A stretch of 64,000 nt of DNA from Sphingobacterium deserti (GCF_000757725.1 NZ_JJMU01000062.1:1-64000), one strand, 5' to 3'. Positions 41,815 to 52,554 are shown, counted from the first letter of the stretch. Numbers and translations: made by a program. Notes: generated by a model from the sequence alone, not told the origin.

Positions 41815-44800
41815 ATGAAAAAAACAGCCAATTTTTTTGGAGGGGGATCTTTTTGCCTCAAAAATCCATTTAAGCAAGCTTTTTGGATCTCTGGTACCAT
41901 GCTATGTATATGGAATGACGTTCCAGCGCGCAGCATTTTGCAACCGGTAACACAGAAGGCGCTCGTCTTGACGGAAGTGGTTGAGCAGGAAACTGTTCGG
42001 GGTTCCGTTGTTGACGCGTCAACAAAATTACCCTTAGCGGGTGTAACTTTAAAAGTAGTTAGTAAATCTGCTTCCACTTCGAGCGACGAAAATGGTCTCT
42101 TTGACATATCGGCCGCGGTTGGGGATGTTATTGAAGTCAACTACATTGGCTACCAGTTAACGCAGATAACGGTTAGCTCGTTAACGACTAAACTGACTAT
42201 TGAAATGCAACCCGATAATAGCAATTTGGAAGAGGTACTAGTGACCGGCTACGGATCACAACGAAAAAAGGACCTGACCGGTGCCGTTGCAGTTGTTAAT
42301 GTGGCGCAGTTAAAAACCCAGCCCGCTGCCACCGCTGTTGAAGCCTTACAAGGGCGGGCCACGGGGGTTCAGATAGTCAACGATGGAGCGCCAGGATCAA
42401 CACCGCAAATTAAAATCCGTGGCTACAGTACCATCAATAACAATGAGCCTCTTTATATCATAGATGGTGTTCCGTTTGAAGGGAAATTAAGCTGGCTAAA
42501 TCAAAACGATATCGAGACCATGCAAGTTTTGAAAGATGCATCCGCAGCCTCGATTTACGGTTCTCGCGCTAACAATGGCGTTGTCATTATCACAACAAAA
42601 ATGGGTAAGGAAGGTAAGCCAGAAATTTCATTCGACGCTTACGTCGGGCTACAAACCCCCCGCACAAATACCTTTCCCGAAATGATGAGCCCCCAGCAGG
42701 CATATGATTTAAGTAATAGATTAGCGGGCACTAATTTGGCTTTACCTGAATATCTGCTTGCCGGCGGGTTAGGGAGGGCGGGTGTGGCTTCCATGACCCC
42801 GGCAGATTACGATATGTCTCGATACAACTATTCTAGAGATCCGAGCACCTTCTATCAAATTACGAAGGCGAATCAAGAGGGTACGAATTGGTTTCGGGAG
42901 CTTTCACAAAACGCTCCCACACAAAGTTATCAGCTGAGTGCTACCGGTGGCGGAGAAAATGCTACCTATGCTGTTTCTTTGGGGCATTTAAAACAAGACG
43001 GAGCCCTTATCCATAGCGGTTTTGAACGCTTTAACGTACGATCAAACACCATATTTAAAGCATTGAATGGCAAACTTCGTTTGGGCGAAAATATGCAATA
43101 CAGCCATACCCGAGGGTTTGGTATAGGGGTCAATCCCAACATTCCAGGAAGCTATATGGGGGATGGAAGCATTTTGGGCTTCGCATTCCGCATACAGAAT
43201 ATTATTCCTGTATATGACGAAGGTGGGAACTTTGCAGGCTCAAGCGGGGGATGGGGAAATGCGGAAAACCCCGTAGCGATGGCGTATAGAGGCAAAGACA
43301 ATGTTAATAAAGCGAATATGTTCTTCGGTAACGCTTTTGTAGAATATGATATGCTGGATGGACTGATGTTTCGTTCAAATTTTGGTGTCAAGTACGAGAA
43401 CTACAACGGGATGAATATTACCTATCCGAATCCGGAATTTTCTGAAGGATCGTTTAATAACGGCCTAAATGAGTATGCCGGCTATAATATGGAATGGACA
43501 TGGACCAATACATTGAATTGGCGTAAGATCATCGATAAGCATAATATCAATGTTTTGGCGGGGACAGAAGCTATTGATAACCAAGCAAGGGACCTTTCAG
43601 CTAGTCGAAACGGCTTTTTCCTATTAAACAGTCTGGACTATTTTTACCTCAATGCGGGTACGACTAATTTTGGCAACACAGGCATTGGATCTTTGGGCGC
43701 CCTTTTTTCTATTTTCGGAAAGGTCGATTATAGTTTTGATGATCGCTATATCTTCAGTGCGACCGTTCGTCGTGATGGATCTTCCAACTTCGGTGAGGAA
43801 AATCAATTTGGGGTATTCCCTGGCGTGAGCGGTGCTTGGCGTTTATCGAACGAAGAATTTTTAGAATCCGTCACATGGATCCGTGATTTAAAACTTCGTG
43901 CTGGTTACGGTGTCACGGGAAATCAACGCATTCCTGTCTTGCAGTTTATGAATCGCTATAGCTCAGTTATTAATGAGTCTTCTTATCCGATAAATGGTAC
44001 AGTGGCGACGGGTATCTGGCAAAGTGATTATGCCAATCCAGATGTGAAATGGGAACAGGTAAATGCCCTGAACTTGGGTGTTGACTTCACGCTTTTCAAT
44101 GGAGACATTGATGGCGCTGTGGATTATTATGATAAGCGTACGAAAGATATGCTGTTTCGCGTACCATTGCCGGCAACCGCCGTAGGCGAAGCGAGAGCGC
44201 CCTATGTGAATGTAGGAAGCATGAGCAATAAGGGATTTGAGCTAGCGCTGGGTTACCATTATGGCTATCGGCAAGATAGTGAACTTAAGTTGGATTTATC
44301 GGGCACGATTTCCAGAAATGTAAACAAAGTAGAGTCATTGGCGCCATCGATAACTTCCCAGATCTATGGAAATTTTAGAGAGCTACAGACGACCATCTTG
44401 CAGCCAGGGGAAGAATTCGGTGCATTCTACGGATATCAGGTTGCTGGCATATACCAAAATGATGCTGATGTAGCGAATTCGCCGTCTTATGCTGATGCGC
44501 GTACTGGAGGACTAAAGTTTGCTGATATGAACGGGGATGGGGTTATCAATGATGCCGACCGAACTATTATAGGCTCACCACATCCAGATTTTATTTACTC
44601 TCTTGCTATTAATACTTCCTATAAAAATTTCGATTTATCGATGTTCTTTTACGGATCACAGGGAAATCAAGTTTACGATGCCACACGCTATTACACCGAT
44701 TTCAGTGTGTATGATGGGCCGAAAAGCACACGACTGTTAGACGCTTGGAGTCCGGAAAATCCTGGCAGTAGTATCCCATCGCCGGTGTTAAATGCATCGG

Positions 44801-45090
44801 CATTTGAATTCTCATCATCCTCGTACTATGTGCAAGATGCTAGCTTTTTAAAGTTACGGAATATGCAGTTGGGCTATAATCTGCCTGTCAAAAACCTATT
44901 TGGTGAAAATACAGCGGTTAGCAGGTTACGCGTATACTTGGGCGTCAATAACGTTTTTACGATCACCAAATATGAGGGGTTAGATCCTGAAGTTACGGCT
45001 ACAGCGAGTGATTATCCGGCTTTGGGGGTAGATTTCGGAAGCTACCCGCAAGCGAGGCAGTACACCTTTGGTATAAGTTTAGGTTTGTAA
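41815..45090 (+). CDS. SusC/RagA-family TonB-linked outer-membrane transporter (copy 1)
   Basis: The 1091-residue protein has an unusually long N-terminal region before the hydrophobic signal segment (about 24-40), a CarboxypepD_reg-like domain (about 60-135), a TonB-dependent plug (GYGSQRKKDLTGAVAVV, then IKIRGYSTINNNEPLYIIDG and DASAASIYGSRANNGV) and a 22-strand barrel. With its SusD partner it captures a large nutrient at the cell surface and takes it into the periplasm with energy from TonB. The substrate is unknown. It is paralogous to the 47338-50610 protein; the two match almost without change through the plug. It is followed 20 bp later by its SusD gene. Confidence 0.96.
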   Translation: MKKTANFFGGGSFCLKNPFKQAFWISGTMLCIWNDVPARSILQPVTQKALVLTEVVEQETVRGSVVDASTKLPLAGVTLKVVSKSASTSSDENGLFDISAAVGDVIEVNYIGYQLTQITVSSLTTKLTIEMQPDNSNLEEVLVTGYGSQRKKDLTGAVAVVNVAQLKTQPAATAVEALQGRATGVQIVNDGAPGSTPQIKIRGYSTINNNEPLYIIDGVPFEGKLSWLNQNDIETMQVLKDASAASIYGSRANNGVVIITTKMGKEGKPEISFDAYVGLQTPRTNTFPEMMSPQQAYDLSNRLAGTNLALPEYLLAGGLGRAGVASMTPADYDMSRYNYSRDPSTFYQITKANQEGTNWFRELSQNAPTQSYQLSATGGGENATYAVSLGHLKQDGALIHSGFERFNVRSNTIFKALNGKLRLGENMQYSHTRGFGIGVNPNIPGSYMGDGSILGFAFRIQNIIPVYDEGGNFAGSSGGWGNAENPVAMAYRGKDNVNKANMFFGNAFVEYDMLDGLMFRSNFGVKYENYNGMNITYPNPEFSEGSFNNGLNEYAGYNMEWTWTNTLNWRKIIDKHNINVLAGTEAIDNQARDLSASRNGFFLLNSLDYFYLNAGTTNFGNTGIGSLGALFSIFGKVDYSFDDRYIFSATVRRDGSSNFGEENQFGVFPGVSGAWRLSNEEFLESVTWIRDLKLRAGYGVTGNQRIPVLQFMNRYSSVINESSYPINGTVATGIWQSDYANPDVKWEQVNALNLGVDFTLFNGDIDGAVDYYDKRTKDMLFRVPLPATAVGEARAPYVNVGSMSNKGFELALGYHYGYRQDSELKLDLSGTISRNVNKVESLAPSITSQIYGNFRELQTTILQPGEEFGAFYGYQVAGIYQNDADVANSPSYADARTGGLKFADMNGDGVINDADRTIIGSPHPDFIYSLAINTSYKNFDLSMFFYGSQGNQVYDATRYYTDFSVYDGPKSTRLLDAWSPENPGSSIPSPVLNASAFEFSSSSYYVQDASFLKLRNMQLGYNLPVKNLFGENTAVSRLRVYLGVNNVFTITKYEGLDPEVTATASDYPALGVDFGSYPQARQYTFGISLGL

Positions 45091-45110
45091 ATTTTATATA
45101 GAATTTGATT

Positions 45111-46826
45111 ATGAAAAAATATGCATTATACATAGCTACGCTTTGCTTTGGACTCTCGCTCAGCGGATGTGGGAAGGATTTTTTAAATAAAAATCCGCAA
45201 GGTGCGCTAAGCGAAGAGCAGGTCATTAATAGTGAAGGCGTGGAAGCAAATTTGCTGGGCGCCTATGGTTTGTTGAACGGCAATGTTAGCGGTACCTGGG
45301 GAAACTCGTCATCAGCACCCAGTCAGTGGTTATTTGGCGAAGTTGCTTCAGATAACGCGCACAAAGGTTCTGAACTCGCTGATGACCCAAGTATGAATCG
45401 TATAGAAATGCTCATTCCCAATCCGGCAAACGTTCATCTCTCTCAGATGTGGCAAGCTTATTACGAAGGTATTGCACGCTGTAACAGAACTATCGCACTG
45501 TTAAGGAGAGATCAGGGGGAAGAGAATACCATTTCAGCAGCCCGTGCCGTGGAAATTGAAGCTGAATCCCGAATGCTGCGGGCACATTACTATTTTTACC
45601 TTTGGCGTGTATTTAGAAACATACCTTGGGTGGATGAAAATACTTCGCCCGACGAGGCACGGATCATTCCTAACGATGCTGACGTGTATCCGAATATCAT
45701 CGCTGATGCACAATTCGCAGTAGAAAATCTTCCAGATGCTAAAATAAATGGTGAGATGGGAAGGATGGATAGAACGACTGCTAAAGCCTATTTAGGCAAA
45801 CTTTACCTGTATCAAGCTAATTATGGTCTTGCTTTGCCTTTATTTAAGGAAGTTATTGGGGGGAAAGATATCACAGGCATGCCTTTTCAAAATAATTTCA
45901 ACGTGGATACCGAGGACGGCCCGGAGGTGGTCATGGCATCGAAGCATGCGATCAATCCCGATGGGAGCGGCGATAATGCCAATGTGGGTGATATGCTAGC
46001 GGGTGTACATGGCACATCGCCGGTGGGTTGTTGCGGTTTCCATCAACCATCTTTTGATCTGGTGAATGCCTACAAAGTTGATGCAAGTGGACTGCCATAT
46101 TTAAATCGCGAGTATCGCGTAGATCCTTATCTATCAGATTTTGGTCAGACAGATGATGAAAAAGCAGCCTACGTAGTTGATACGGCCATACGGTTCGATC
46201 CACGCCTAGATTACACTGTGGGTAGACGAGGCATTCCCTATTTGGATTATGGCGTTATGCCAGGAGATGCTTGGATTAGGATGGTGAACTGGGGTGGTCC
46301 TTTTATCGGTATAAAAGCCATGATTAATCAAAGTCAGTTTGCTTCCAATGCTGTGCCGGGCTTGCCTTACGTCACGGGGCTTGATGTCAACATTATCCGG
46401 TTGGCAGATGTGATCTTAATGGCCGCCGAATGTGAGGTAGAACTTGGAAACTTAAACGGCGCTATGGCTTATGTGAATGCGATACGCCTGCGGGCAGCTA
46501 CTCTGCCCCCAAAACAAGTAAATGGCGTTACAATGGCAACTTATGTAGTGCAGCCATATGCTTCTTTTCCAGATGCTACTTATGCGAGAAATGCAGTACG
46601 TATGGAGCGTCGCTTAGAGCTTGCCATGGAAGGGCACCGTTTTTACGATCTCGTACGATGGGGCATTGTCAAAGAAACGATAGAGAGCTACTCCGCATTC
46701 GAGAGCCAATATCTGCCTGTTTACGGAGGCGTTGTTTTTCTGCCACATAGTGCCTATTTCCCTATTCCACAAATAGAGATTGATAGAAGCGCAGGAACCC
46801 TAATACAAAACGATGGTTACAGATAG
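45111..46826 (+). CDS. SusD/RagB-family surface lipoprotein (copy 1)
   Basis: The 571-residue lipoprotein has a signal peptide with lipobox LSGC (Cys20), the typical start GKDFLNKNPQG, tetratricopeptide-like helices and the family C-terminal region with GHRFYDLVRWG and FPIPQIEID. SusD proteins cap the SusC barrel and bind the incoming substrate. I chose the ATG at 45111; the longer frame starts at a TTG. This gives 571 residues, the same as copy 2. It ends in a strong terminator hairpin. Confidence 0.96.
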   Translation: MKKYALYIATLCFGLSLSGCGKDFLNKNPQGALSEEQVINSEGVEANLLGAYGLLNGNVSGTWGNSSSAPSQWLFGEVASDNAHKGSELADDPSMNRIEMLIPNPANVHLSQMWQAYYEGIARCNRTIALLRRDQGEENTISAARAVEIEAESRMLRAHYYFYLWRVFRNIPWVDENTSPDEARIIPNDADVYPNIIADAQFAVENLPDAKINGEMGRMDRTTAKAYLGKLYLYQANYGLALPLFKEVIGGKDITGMPFQNNFNVDTEDGPEVVMASKHAINPDGSGDNANVGDMLAGVHGTSPVGCCGFHQPSFDLVNAYKVDASGLPYLNREYRVDPYLSDFGQTDDEKAAYVVDTAIRFDPRLDYTVGRRGIPYLDYGVMPGDAWIRMVNWGGPFIGIKAMINQSQFASNAVPGLPYVTGLDVNIIRLADVILMAAECEVELGNLNGAMAYVNAIRLRAATLPPKQVNGVTMATYVVQPYASFPDATYARNAVRMERRLELAMEGHRFYDLVRWGIVKETIESYSAFESQYLPVYGGVVFLPHSAYFPIPQIEIDRSAGTLIQNDGYR

Positions 46827-47337
46827 GGAATAGCCAGTCTTGCTTCTATGCTAAAAAGTGTGGTTTCGAGCAGCTCTTGCTGCTTGAAACCACACTTTTT
46901 TTTATCCCTAGATCGCGTTAGTAAGGATAGCTAGGCAATTTTGAAAAAGATCCACGCTGCCCACGCGTCATGTGTAGGGTGTTACATGTACACTAAGACG
47001 TTGAAAAAATAATCTACTACGCAACCGAATCCAAACGATTTAGCTTATTTATTTCAAAAAAAGGGAATTAATTATTTTGTTTTATCGGAAACGTTTGCGT
47101 AAGTTAGTTGTGACAACATCGTTGCTAACACAATAAAACTTAAAACTCATTTGTCACCTAGTCATCGTCGCTAAAGAAAAGCCTTTTTGTCGTCTCTTTA
47201 AGATTCGGTAATTCAACTTTTTGTTCCCGATTTTGACGCATAAATAACGGAGCCTATGTAGAAATATATACGAATATTCGCGCTATGAGCGCCGGCTAAT
47301 CAATAAACTTTATTTGTAAACCTTTTTTGTTAACACC
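46827..47337. other. Intergenic region between the two SusCD pairs
   Basis: It contains the terminator of the first pair (46853-46903) and about 430 bp of leader for the second SusC gene. Partial likeness to the leader of the first pair is visible (TTTAGCTTATTTATTTC near 47038; CCTATGTAGAAA at 47252-47263), as expected if the whole unit was duplicated. No regulator gene lies between the pairs. Confidence 0.6.
46853..46903 (+). terminator. Strong terminator after SusD copy 1
   Basis: A 21-bp stem (46853-46873 with 46880-46900, one G-U pair) with loop CTCTTG is followed by a T tract reaching 46903. It is one of the strongest hairpins in the window and shows that the two SusCD pairs are separate transcripts. 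Confidence 0.93.
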
Positions 47338-50300
47338 ATGAAAAAAATGACTACTTTTTCTTGGGGGGAACCCTTTTACCCCAAAAAACCGATAACACGA
47401 GCACTATGGATATCAGGTGCGTTGATGTTAATTGGAAATTATACGCAAGCTACCGTATACTCGAAACATCCCGTTGCTGTAGAAATGCGCGCTGAACGCG
47501 TTCAACAAACAACTGTTCGAGGAAGCGTCGTGGATGCCGCTACGAAAACCCCTTTGGCCGGCGTAACGCTGAAGGTAGTTGGAAAAGCGGCAGCGACCTC
47601 AACTGACCAAAACGGCGTCTTTGAGCTGGCCGCTGCTGTAGATGATCTTGTTGAAGTCAATTACATCGGTTATCAAGTAGCTCGGATAACTGTGCTTTCA
47701 ACGACAACAAATCTTACCATCGAACTGCAGGCAGACAATAGTAACCTGGAAGAGGTATTAGTGACTGGCTATGGCACCCAGCGGAAGAAGGATTTGACAG
47801 GCGCTGTTGCCGTTGTAAATGTTGAACAGCTCAAAACCCAGCCGGCCGCTACGGCAGTCGAAGCGTTGCAAGGGCGGGCAACGGGCGTACAAATTGTGAA
47901 CGATGGTGCGCCCGGCTCGACACCGCAAATTAAAATCCGGGGGTACAGTACCATCAATAACAATGAGCCACTGTATATTATAGATGGTGTACCTTTTGAA
48001 GGTAAGTTAAGCTGGCTTAATCAAAATGATATCGAGACTATGCAGGTCTTGAAAGATGCTTCTGCAGCCTCAATCTACGGTTCTCGAGCTAACAACGGGG
48101 TGGTAATTATCACCACGAAAACGGGTAAGGAGGGAAAGCCTCAGATAGCCTTTGACTCGTATGTCGGTTTACAGACCCCGCGCTACAGTACCTTTCCAAA
48201 AATGATGAGCCCGCAGCAGGTGTACGACCTAAATAATAGATTGGGCGGTACAAATCTCAGCCTGCCTGATTATTTATTAGTAGGGGAACTAGGAAGAGAG
48301 AACGTCGATGCCATGACACCGGCGGATTACGATATGTCTCGATACAATTACTCTCGCAATCCAAGTACATTCTACCAAATTACGAAGGCTAACAAGGAAG
48401 GTACGAATTGGTTTCGCGAGCTTTCGCAAAATGCACCCACACAAAGTTACCAGCTTAGCTCCACGGGTGGTGGAGAAAATGCCACATACGCTGTGTCTTT
48501 GGGGCATTTGAAGCAAAAAGGTGCTATTATTCATAGTGGATTTGAGCGGTTTAATGTTCGGTCGAACACTATTTTTAAAGCGTTTAATGGCAAACTACGT
48601 CTCGGTGAAAATATGCAATACAGCCATACCCGAGGTTTTGGCGTTGGGGTGAATCCAAACGTCGCTGGTGGTTATATGGAGGAGGGAAGCATCTTAGGCT
48701 TTGCCTTTCGCATCCAGAATATTATCCCCGTATATGATGAAGGTGGTAATTTTGCAGGCTCGAAAGGTGGCTGGGGAAATGGACAAAACCCAGTTGCTAT
48801 GGCTTTTCGAGGAAAGGACGATGTAAATAAAACAAACATGTTCTTCGGGAACGCCTTTGCAGAATACGATATCCTGGACGGCTTGATGTTTCGTTCGAGC
48901 TTTGGCGTGAAATATGAAAACTATACGGGCATGGATATTACCTATCCAAATCCAGAGTTTTCGGAGGGATCGTTCAATAATGGTCTCAGTGAATACGCGG
49001 GCTACAATACAGAATGGACATGGACAAATACATTAAACTGGCGGAAAGTTATTGATAAGCACAATATCAACGTTCTCGCTGGTACAGAAGCGATTGACAA
49101 TCGCGCTAGGGATCTATCTGCGAATAGAAATGGTTTCTTTTTATTAAATAGCCTAGATTACTTTTACCTCAACGCTGGTACGTCGAACTTCGGGAATACA
49201 GGCACGGGGTCATTGGGCGCATTATTTTCCATATTTGGAAAGGTAGACTACAGTTTTGATGATCGTTATATTTTAAGCGCTACGGTACGTCGCGATGGCT
49301 CATCGAATTTTGGTGAAGCAAATCAGTATGGCGTTTTTCCCGGTATCAGTGGAGCTTGGCGATTGTCTAGTGAAGAGTTTTTGAAGCCAGTTACCTGGAT
49401 CCGGGATTTAAAGCTACGGGCCGGTTATGGTATCACGGGTAACCAACGCATTCCTCCGCTCCAGTTTATGAACCGCTACACATCCATTATTAATGAGTCT
49501 TCTTACCCGATCAACGGCACTGTAGCAACAGGTATCTGGCAAAGTGACTATGCTAATCCGGATGTGAAATGGGAACAAGTGAATGCCCTAAACTTAGGTA
49601 TTGACTTTACACTTTTCGATGGCGATTTTGATGGTGCATTTGACTACTACGACAAGCGTACAAAAGATATGCTTTTCCGCGTGCCGCTTCCAGCTGCTGC
49701 GGTCGGGAGAGCTAGAGCGCCTTATGTTAACGTTGGTAATATGAGTAACAAAGGGGTAGAATTTGCGTTGGGCTATCACTATGGCTACCGTCAGGAAAGC
49801 GACTTTAAACTAGACTTAGCGGGAACGATTTCCAGAAACGTAAATAGAGTGGAATCGTTGGCGCCATCAATAACATCGCAGATTTACGGAAACTTTCGGA
49901 GTATGGAAACCACCATTCTTCGCGCCGGTGAGCAATTTGGCGCTTTCTATGGATATCAGGTTGCGGGAATCTATCAAAGCGATAGCGACGTAGCGAGCTC
50001 ACCATCCTACGCTGGTGCACGCGCCGGCGGACTTAAATTTGCTGATATCAATGATGATGGTGTAATTAATGATGCTGATAGGACGGTTATCGGATCCCCA
50101 CACCCTGATTTTATCTACTCCTTGGCGGTAAATACGGCGTACAAAAATTTCGATTTCTCGATGTTCTTTTATGGATCGCAGGGCAATGAAGTGTTTGACG
50201 CGACGCGTTACTACACCGATTTTAGTGTCTTCTCGGGACAGAAGAGCGCACGGCTTTTGGATTCCTGGAGCCCGCAAAATCCGGGCAGCCAAGTGCCATC

Positions 50301-50610
50301 ACCCATCCTAAATGCTTCAACTTTTGAATACGCCTCGTCATCTTATTACGTGCAGGATGCCAGCTTTTTGAAACTAAGGACGATGCAGCTTGGGTACAAT
50401 CTTCCTGTCAAAAATTTATTTGGTGAGAACACGTCGGTGAGCAAATTACGGGTCTACTTGGGGGTGAACAACGTCTTCACCATTACCAAATATGAGGGGC
50501 TGGATCCAGAAGTTACAGCTACGCCAAGTGATTATCCGGCTTTGGGTGTCGATTTCGGAAGCTATCCGCAAGCGAGGCAATATACGTTTGGTGTGAGTTT
50601 AGGTTTTTAA
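47338..50610 (+). CDS. SusC/RagA-family TonB-linked outer-membrane transporter (copy 2)
   Basis: The 1090-residue protein has the same architecture as copy 1: long N-terminal region and signal segment (about 22-40), CarboxypepD_reg-like domain, plug (GYGTQRKKDLTGAVAVV) and barrel. It differs from copy 1 mainly in the first 55 residues and at scattered barrel positions (for example MEEGSILGF for MGDGSILGF and YNTEWTW for YNMEWTW). The differing residues could alter substrate choice. It forms a pair with the SusD gene 18 bp downstream. Confidence 0.96.
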   Translation: MKKMTTFSWGEPFYPKKPITRALWISGALMLIGNYTQATVYSKHPVAVEMRAERVQQTTVRGSVVDAATKTPLAGVTLKVVGKAAATSTDQNGVFELAAAVDDLVEVNYIGYQVARITVLSTTTNLTIELQADNSNLEEVLVTGYGTQRKKDLTGAVAVVNVEQLKTQPAATAVEALQGRATGVQIVNDGAPGSTPQIKIRGYSTINNNEPLYIIDGVPFEGKLSWLNQNDIETMQVLKDASAASIYGSRANNGVVIITTKTGKEGKPQIAFDSYVGLQTPRYSTFPKMMSPQQVYDLNNRLGGTNLSLPDYLLVGELGRENVDAMTPADYDMSRYNYSRNPSTFYQITKANKEGTNWFRELSQNAPTQSYQLSSTGGGENATYAVSLGHLKQKGAIIHSGFERFNVRSNTIFKAFNGKLRLGENMQYSHTRGFGVGVNPNVAGGYMEEGSILGFAFRIQNIIPVYDEGGNFAGSKGGWGNGQNPVAMAFRGKDDVNKTNMFFGNAFAEYDILDGLMFRSSFGVKYENYTGMDITYPNPEFSEGSFNNGLSEYAGYNTEWTWTNTLNWRKVIDKHNINVLAGTEAIDNRARDLSANRNGFFLLNSLDYFYLNAGTSNFGNTGTGSLGALFSIFGKVDYSFDDRYILSATVRRDGSSNFGEANQYGVFPGISGAWRLSSEEFLKPVTWIRDLKLRAGYGITGNQRIPPLQFMNRYTSIINESSYPINGTVATGIWQSDYANPDVKWEQVNALNLGIDFTLFDGDFDGAFDYYDKRTKDMLFRVPLPAAAVGRARAPYVNVGNMSNKGVEFALGYHYGYRQESDFKLDLAGTISRNVNRVESLAPSITSQIYGNFRSMETTILRAGEQFGAFYGYQVAGIYQSDSDVASSPSYAGARAGGLKFADINDDGVINDADRTVIGSPHPDFIYSLAVNTAYKNFDFSMFFYGSQGNEVFDATRYYTDFSVFSGQKSARLLDSWSPQNPGSQVPSPILNASTFEYASSSYYVQDASFLKLRTMQLGYNLPVKNLFGENTSVSKLRVYLGVNNVFTITKYEGLDPEVTATPSDYPALGVDFGSYPQARQYTFGVSLGF

Positions 50611-50628
50611 TATTTAAAGAGTTTTATC

Positions 50629-52344
50629 ATGAAAAAGTACGCATTATATATCTCGATCCTTTGTGCCGGACTACTACTGTCCAGCTGTGGAAAGGACTTC
50701 CTAAATAAGAATCCGCAGGGGGCGCTCAGTGAAGATCAGGTGCTAAATAGCGACGGCGTCGAGGCCAATTTGTTAGGCGCCTACGGTATATTGAACGGTA
50801 ACGTAAGTGGCACATGGGGTAATTACGCTGCCGCACCTAGTCAGTGGCTCTTTGGGGAAGTAGCAGCTGATAACGCACATAAGGGGTCGGAAGAAACGGA
50901 TCAACCAAATATGAACCTTATTGAGTTGTTACGACCAAATCCCGCAAATGATAACCTGTCGCAAATGTGGCAGGTGTATTACGAAGGCATTGCGCGCTGT
51001 AATAGGACAATCGTTCTGCTAAAGAAAGATCAACAAAGCGGTGGTACGGTCTCCGCCTCGCGCGCAGTAGAAATTGAAGCTGAAGCTAAAATGCTACGCG
51101 CTCACTACTATTTTTACCTTTGGCGAGTATTTAAAAATATTCCTTGGGTAGATGAAAACACATCGCTGGATGCAGCGAAAGTTATGTCCAATGACCAAGA
51201 CATCTATCCTAAGATTATTGCCGACGTACAGTTTGCCGTCGAAAATCTTCCTGAAAGCAAGATAAGTGGCGAGAAAGGAAGAATGGACAAGATGATCGCC
51301 AAGGCCTACCTTGGTAAGCTACACCTTTATCAGGGAAATCACGCTCTTGCCTTGCCGTTGTTTAAAGAAGCTATCGGAAGCAAGGATATTACGGCAATGC
51401 CTTTCCAGAACAACTTTAATGTAGAGACAGAAGACGGCCCCGAAGTTTTAATGGTTTCCAAACATGCGATTAATCCGAATGGAACGGGAGATAATGCGAA
51501 TACGGGCGATATGTTATCAGGTTTATATGGTACGTCACCTGTGGGGTGTTGCGGTTTCTATCAACCATCGATTGATCTGGTCAACGCATATCGGGTTGAT
51601 GCGAATGGACTTCCGTATTTAAATGGACAATACCGTGTGGATCCCTATTTGTCTGACCTCGGGTTATCGGATACCTTGAAAGCGCAATATGTGGTAAATC
51701 GAGCATTGCGTGTAGATCCGCGCTTGGATTACACCGTTGGACGGCGGGGCATTCCTTACCTTGATTATGGCGTGATGCCGGGGGATGCCTGGATTCGGTT
51801 AGCCAGTTATGCTGGTCCATTTGTTGGCGTTAAAACAATGATCAACAGAAGCCAATTCGCTTCGCATGCCGTGCCTGGAGAACCCTATATTACCGCATTG
51901 GATGTAAATATCATGCGTTTGGCAGATGTTATTTTGATGGCGGCGGAATGCGAAGTTGAACTTGGAAACCTGAGTGGCGCTTTAGCATACGTGAATGCCA
52001 TACGGTTGCGAGCAGCAAAACTACCTCCGAAGCAGCTCAATGGTGCTAATATGGCTAATTATGTTGTACAACCCTATACCTCATTTCCAAATGCGGAATA
52101 TGCACGAAATGCGGTTCGTATGGAGCGTAGATTGGAACTTGCTTTAGAAGGTCACCGGTTTTACGATCTCGTAAGGTGGGGCATTGCAAAACAAACATTA
52201 GAAAGCTACTCGACCTTTGAAGGCGGACACCTTCCCGCGTTTGCTGGCGTCACGTTTAATAGTCAAAATGCCTATTTCCCAATTCCACAGATTGAGATCG
52301 ATCGAAGTGGGGGCGCGTTGAAACAAAATGCAGGCTACAACTAG
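50629..52344 (+). CDS. SusD/RagB-family surface lipoprotein (copy 2)
   Basis: The 571-residue lipoprotein has lipobox LSSC (Cys20), then GKDFLNKNPQG as in copy 1, and the same C-terminal GHRFYDLVRWG and FPIPQIEID. Differences from copy 1 are more frequent than in the SusC plug, as expected for the surface-exposed binding protein. There is no SusE/F-like protein, glycoside hydrolase or peptidase of an obvious polysaccharide locus next to it. Confidence 0.96.
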   Translation: MKKYALYISILCAGLLLSSCGKDFLNKNPQGALSEDQVLNSDGVEANLLGAYGILNGNVSGTWGNYAAAPSQWLFGEVAADNAHKGSEETDQPNMNLIELLRPNPANDNLSQMWQVYYEGIARCNRTIVLLKKDQQSGGTVSASRAVEIEAEAKMLRAHYYFYLWRVFKNIPWVDENTSLDAAKVMSNDQDIYPKIIADVQFAVENLPESKISGEKGRMDKMIAKAYLGKLHLYQGNHALALPLFKEAIGSKDITAMPFQNNFNVETEDGPEVLMVSKHAINPNGTGDNANTGDMLSGLYGTSPVGCCGFYQPSIDLVNAYRVDANGLPYLNGQYRVDPYLSDLGLSDTLKAQYVVNRALRVDPRLDYTVGRRGIPYLDYGVMPGDAWIRLASYAGPFVGVKTMINRSQFASHAVPGEPYITALDVNIMRLADVILMAAECEVELGNLSGALAYVNAIRLRAAKLPPKQLNGANMANYVVQPYTSFPNAEYARNAVRMERRLELALEGHRFYDLVRWGIAKQTLESYSTFEGGHLPAFAGVTFNSQNAYFPIPQIEIDRSGGALKQNAGYN

Positions 52345-52365
52345 TGGTAATGCTTTTGCATAGTA

Positions 52366-52408
52366 AGTCCGATTCTTTGTGCGGATTATTCCAGCAAAGA
52401 ATCGGACT
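52366..52408 (+). terminator. Terminator after SusD copy 2
   Basis: AGTCCGATTCTTTG and CAAAGAATCGGACT form a perfect 14-bp stem around a 15-base loop. The T tract after it is short. It ends the second SusCD transcript before the carboxypeptidase gene. Confidence 0.75.
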
Positions 52409-52554
52409 GCTTTAATTACCTATACTCGTCTGTTGCCCTGTTTGATCGTTATGCCAATCCTGTTTAATATCCGTTGAATAGGTAAGCGAAACGATGAGCA
52501 TACAATATCACCGAATCTAGCCCTTTATTTCCCGTCTTTTCGTATGTTTACGAT

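Larger units (their letters stand above)
41815..52344 (+). repeat. Tandem duplication of a SusC/SusD unit
   Basis: The units 41815-46826 and 47338-52344 carry the same gene order, and the SusC proteins (1091 and 1090 residues) and SusD proteins (571 each) have nearly equal lengths. Proteins are nearly identical in the plug, while many silent codon positions differ (for example GCGGGTGTAACTTTAAAA against GCCGGCGTAACGCTGAAG). Signal regions and scattered barrel and SusD residues also differ. This is an old duplication held under selection, not a recent copy. Confidence 0.9.

Noticed and set aside
35497..52344. The sigma factor at 35497 controlling the SusCD pairs in FecI/FecR style
   Set aside because: It lies about 6 kb away with several unrelated genes between, and its partner lacks a FecR domain; no direct support.
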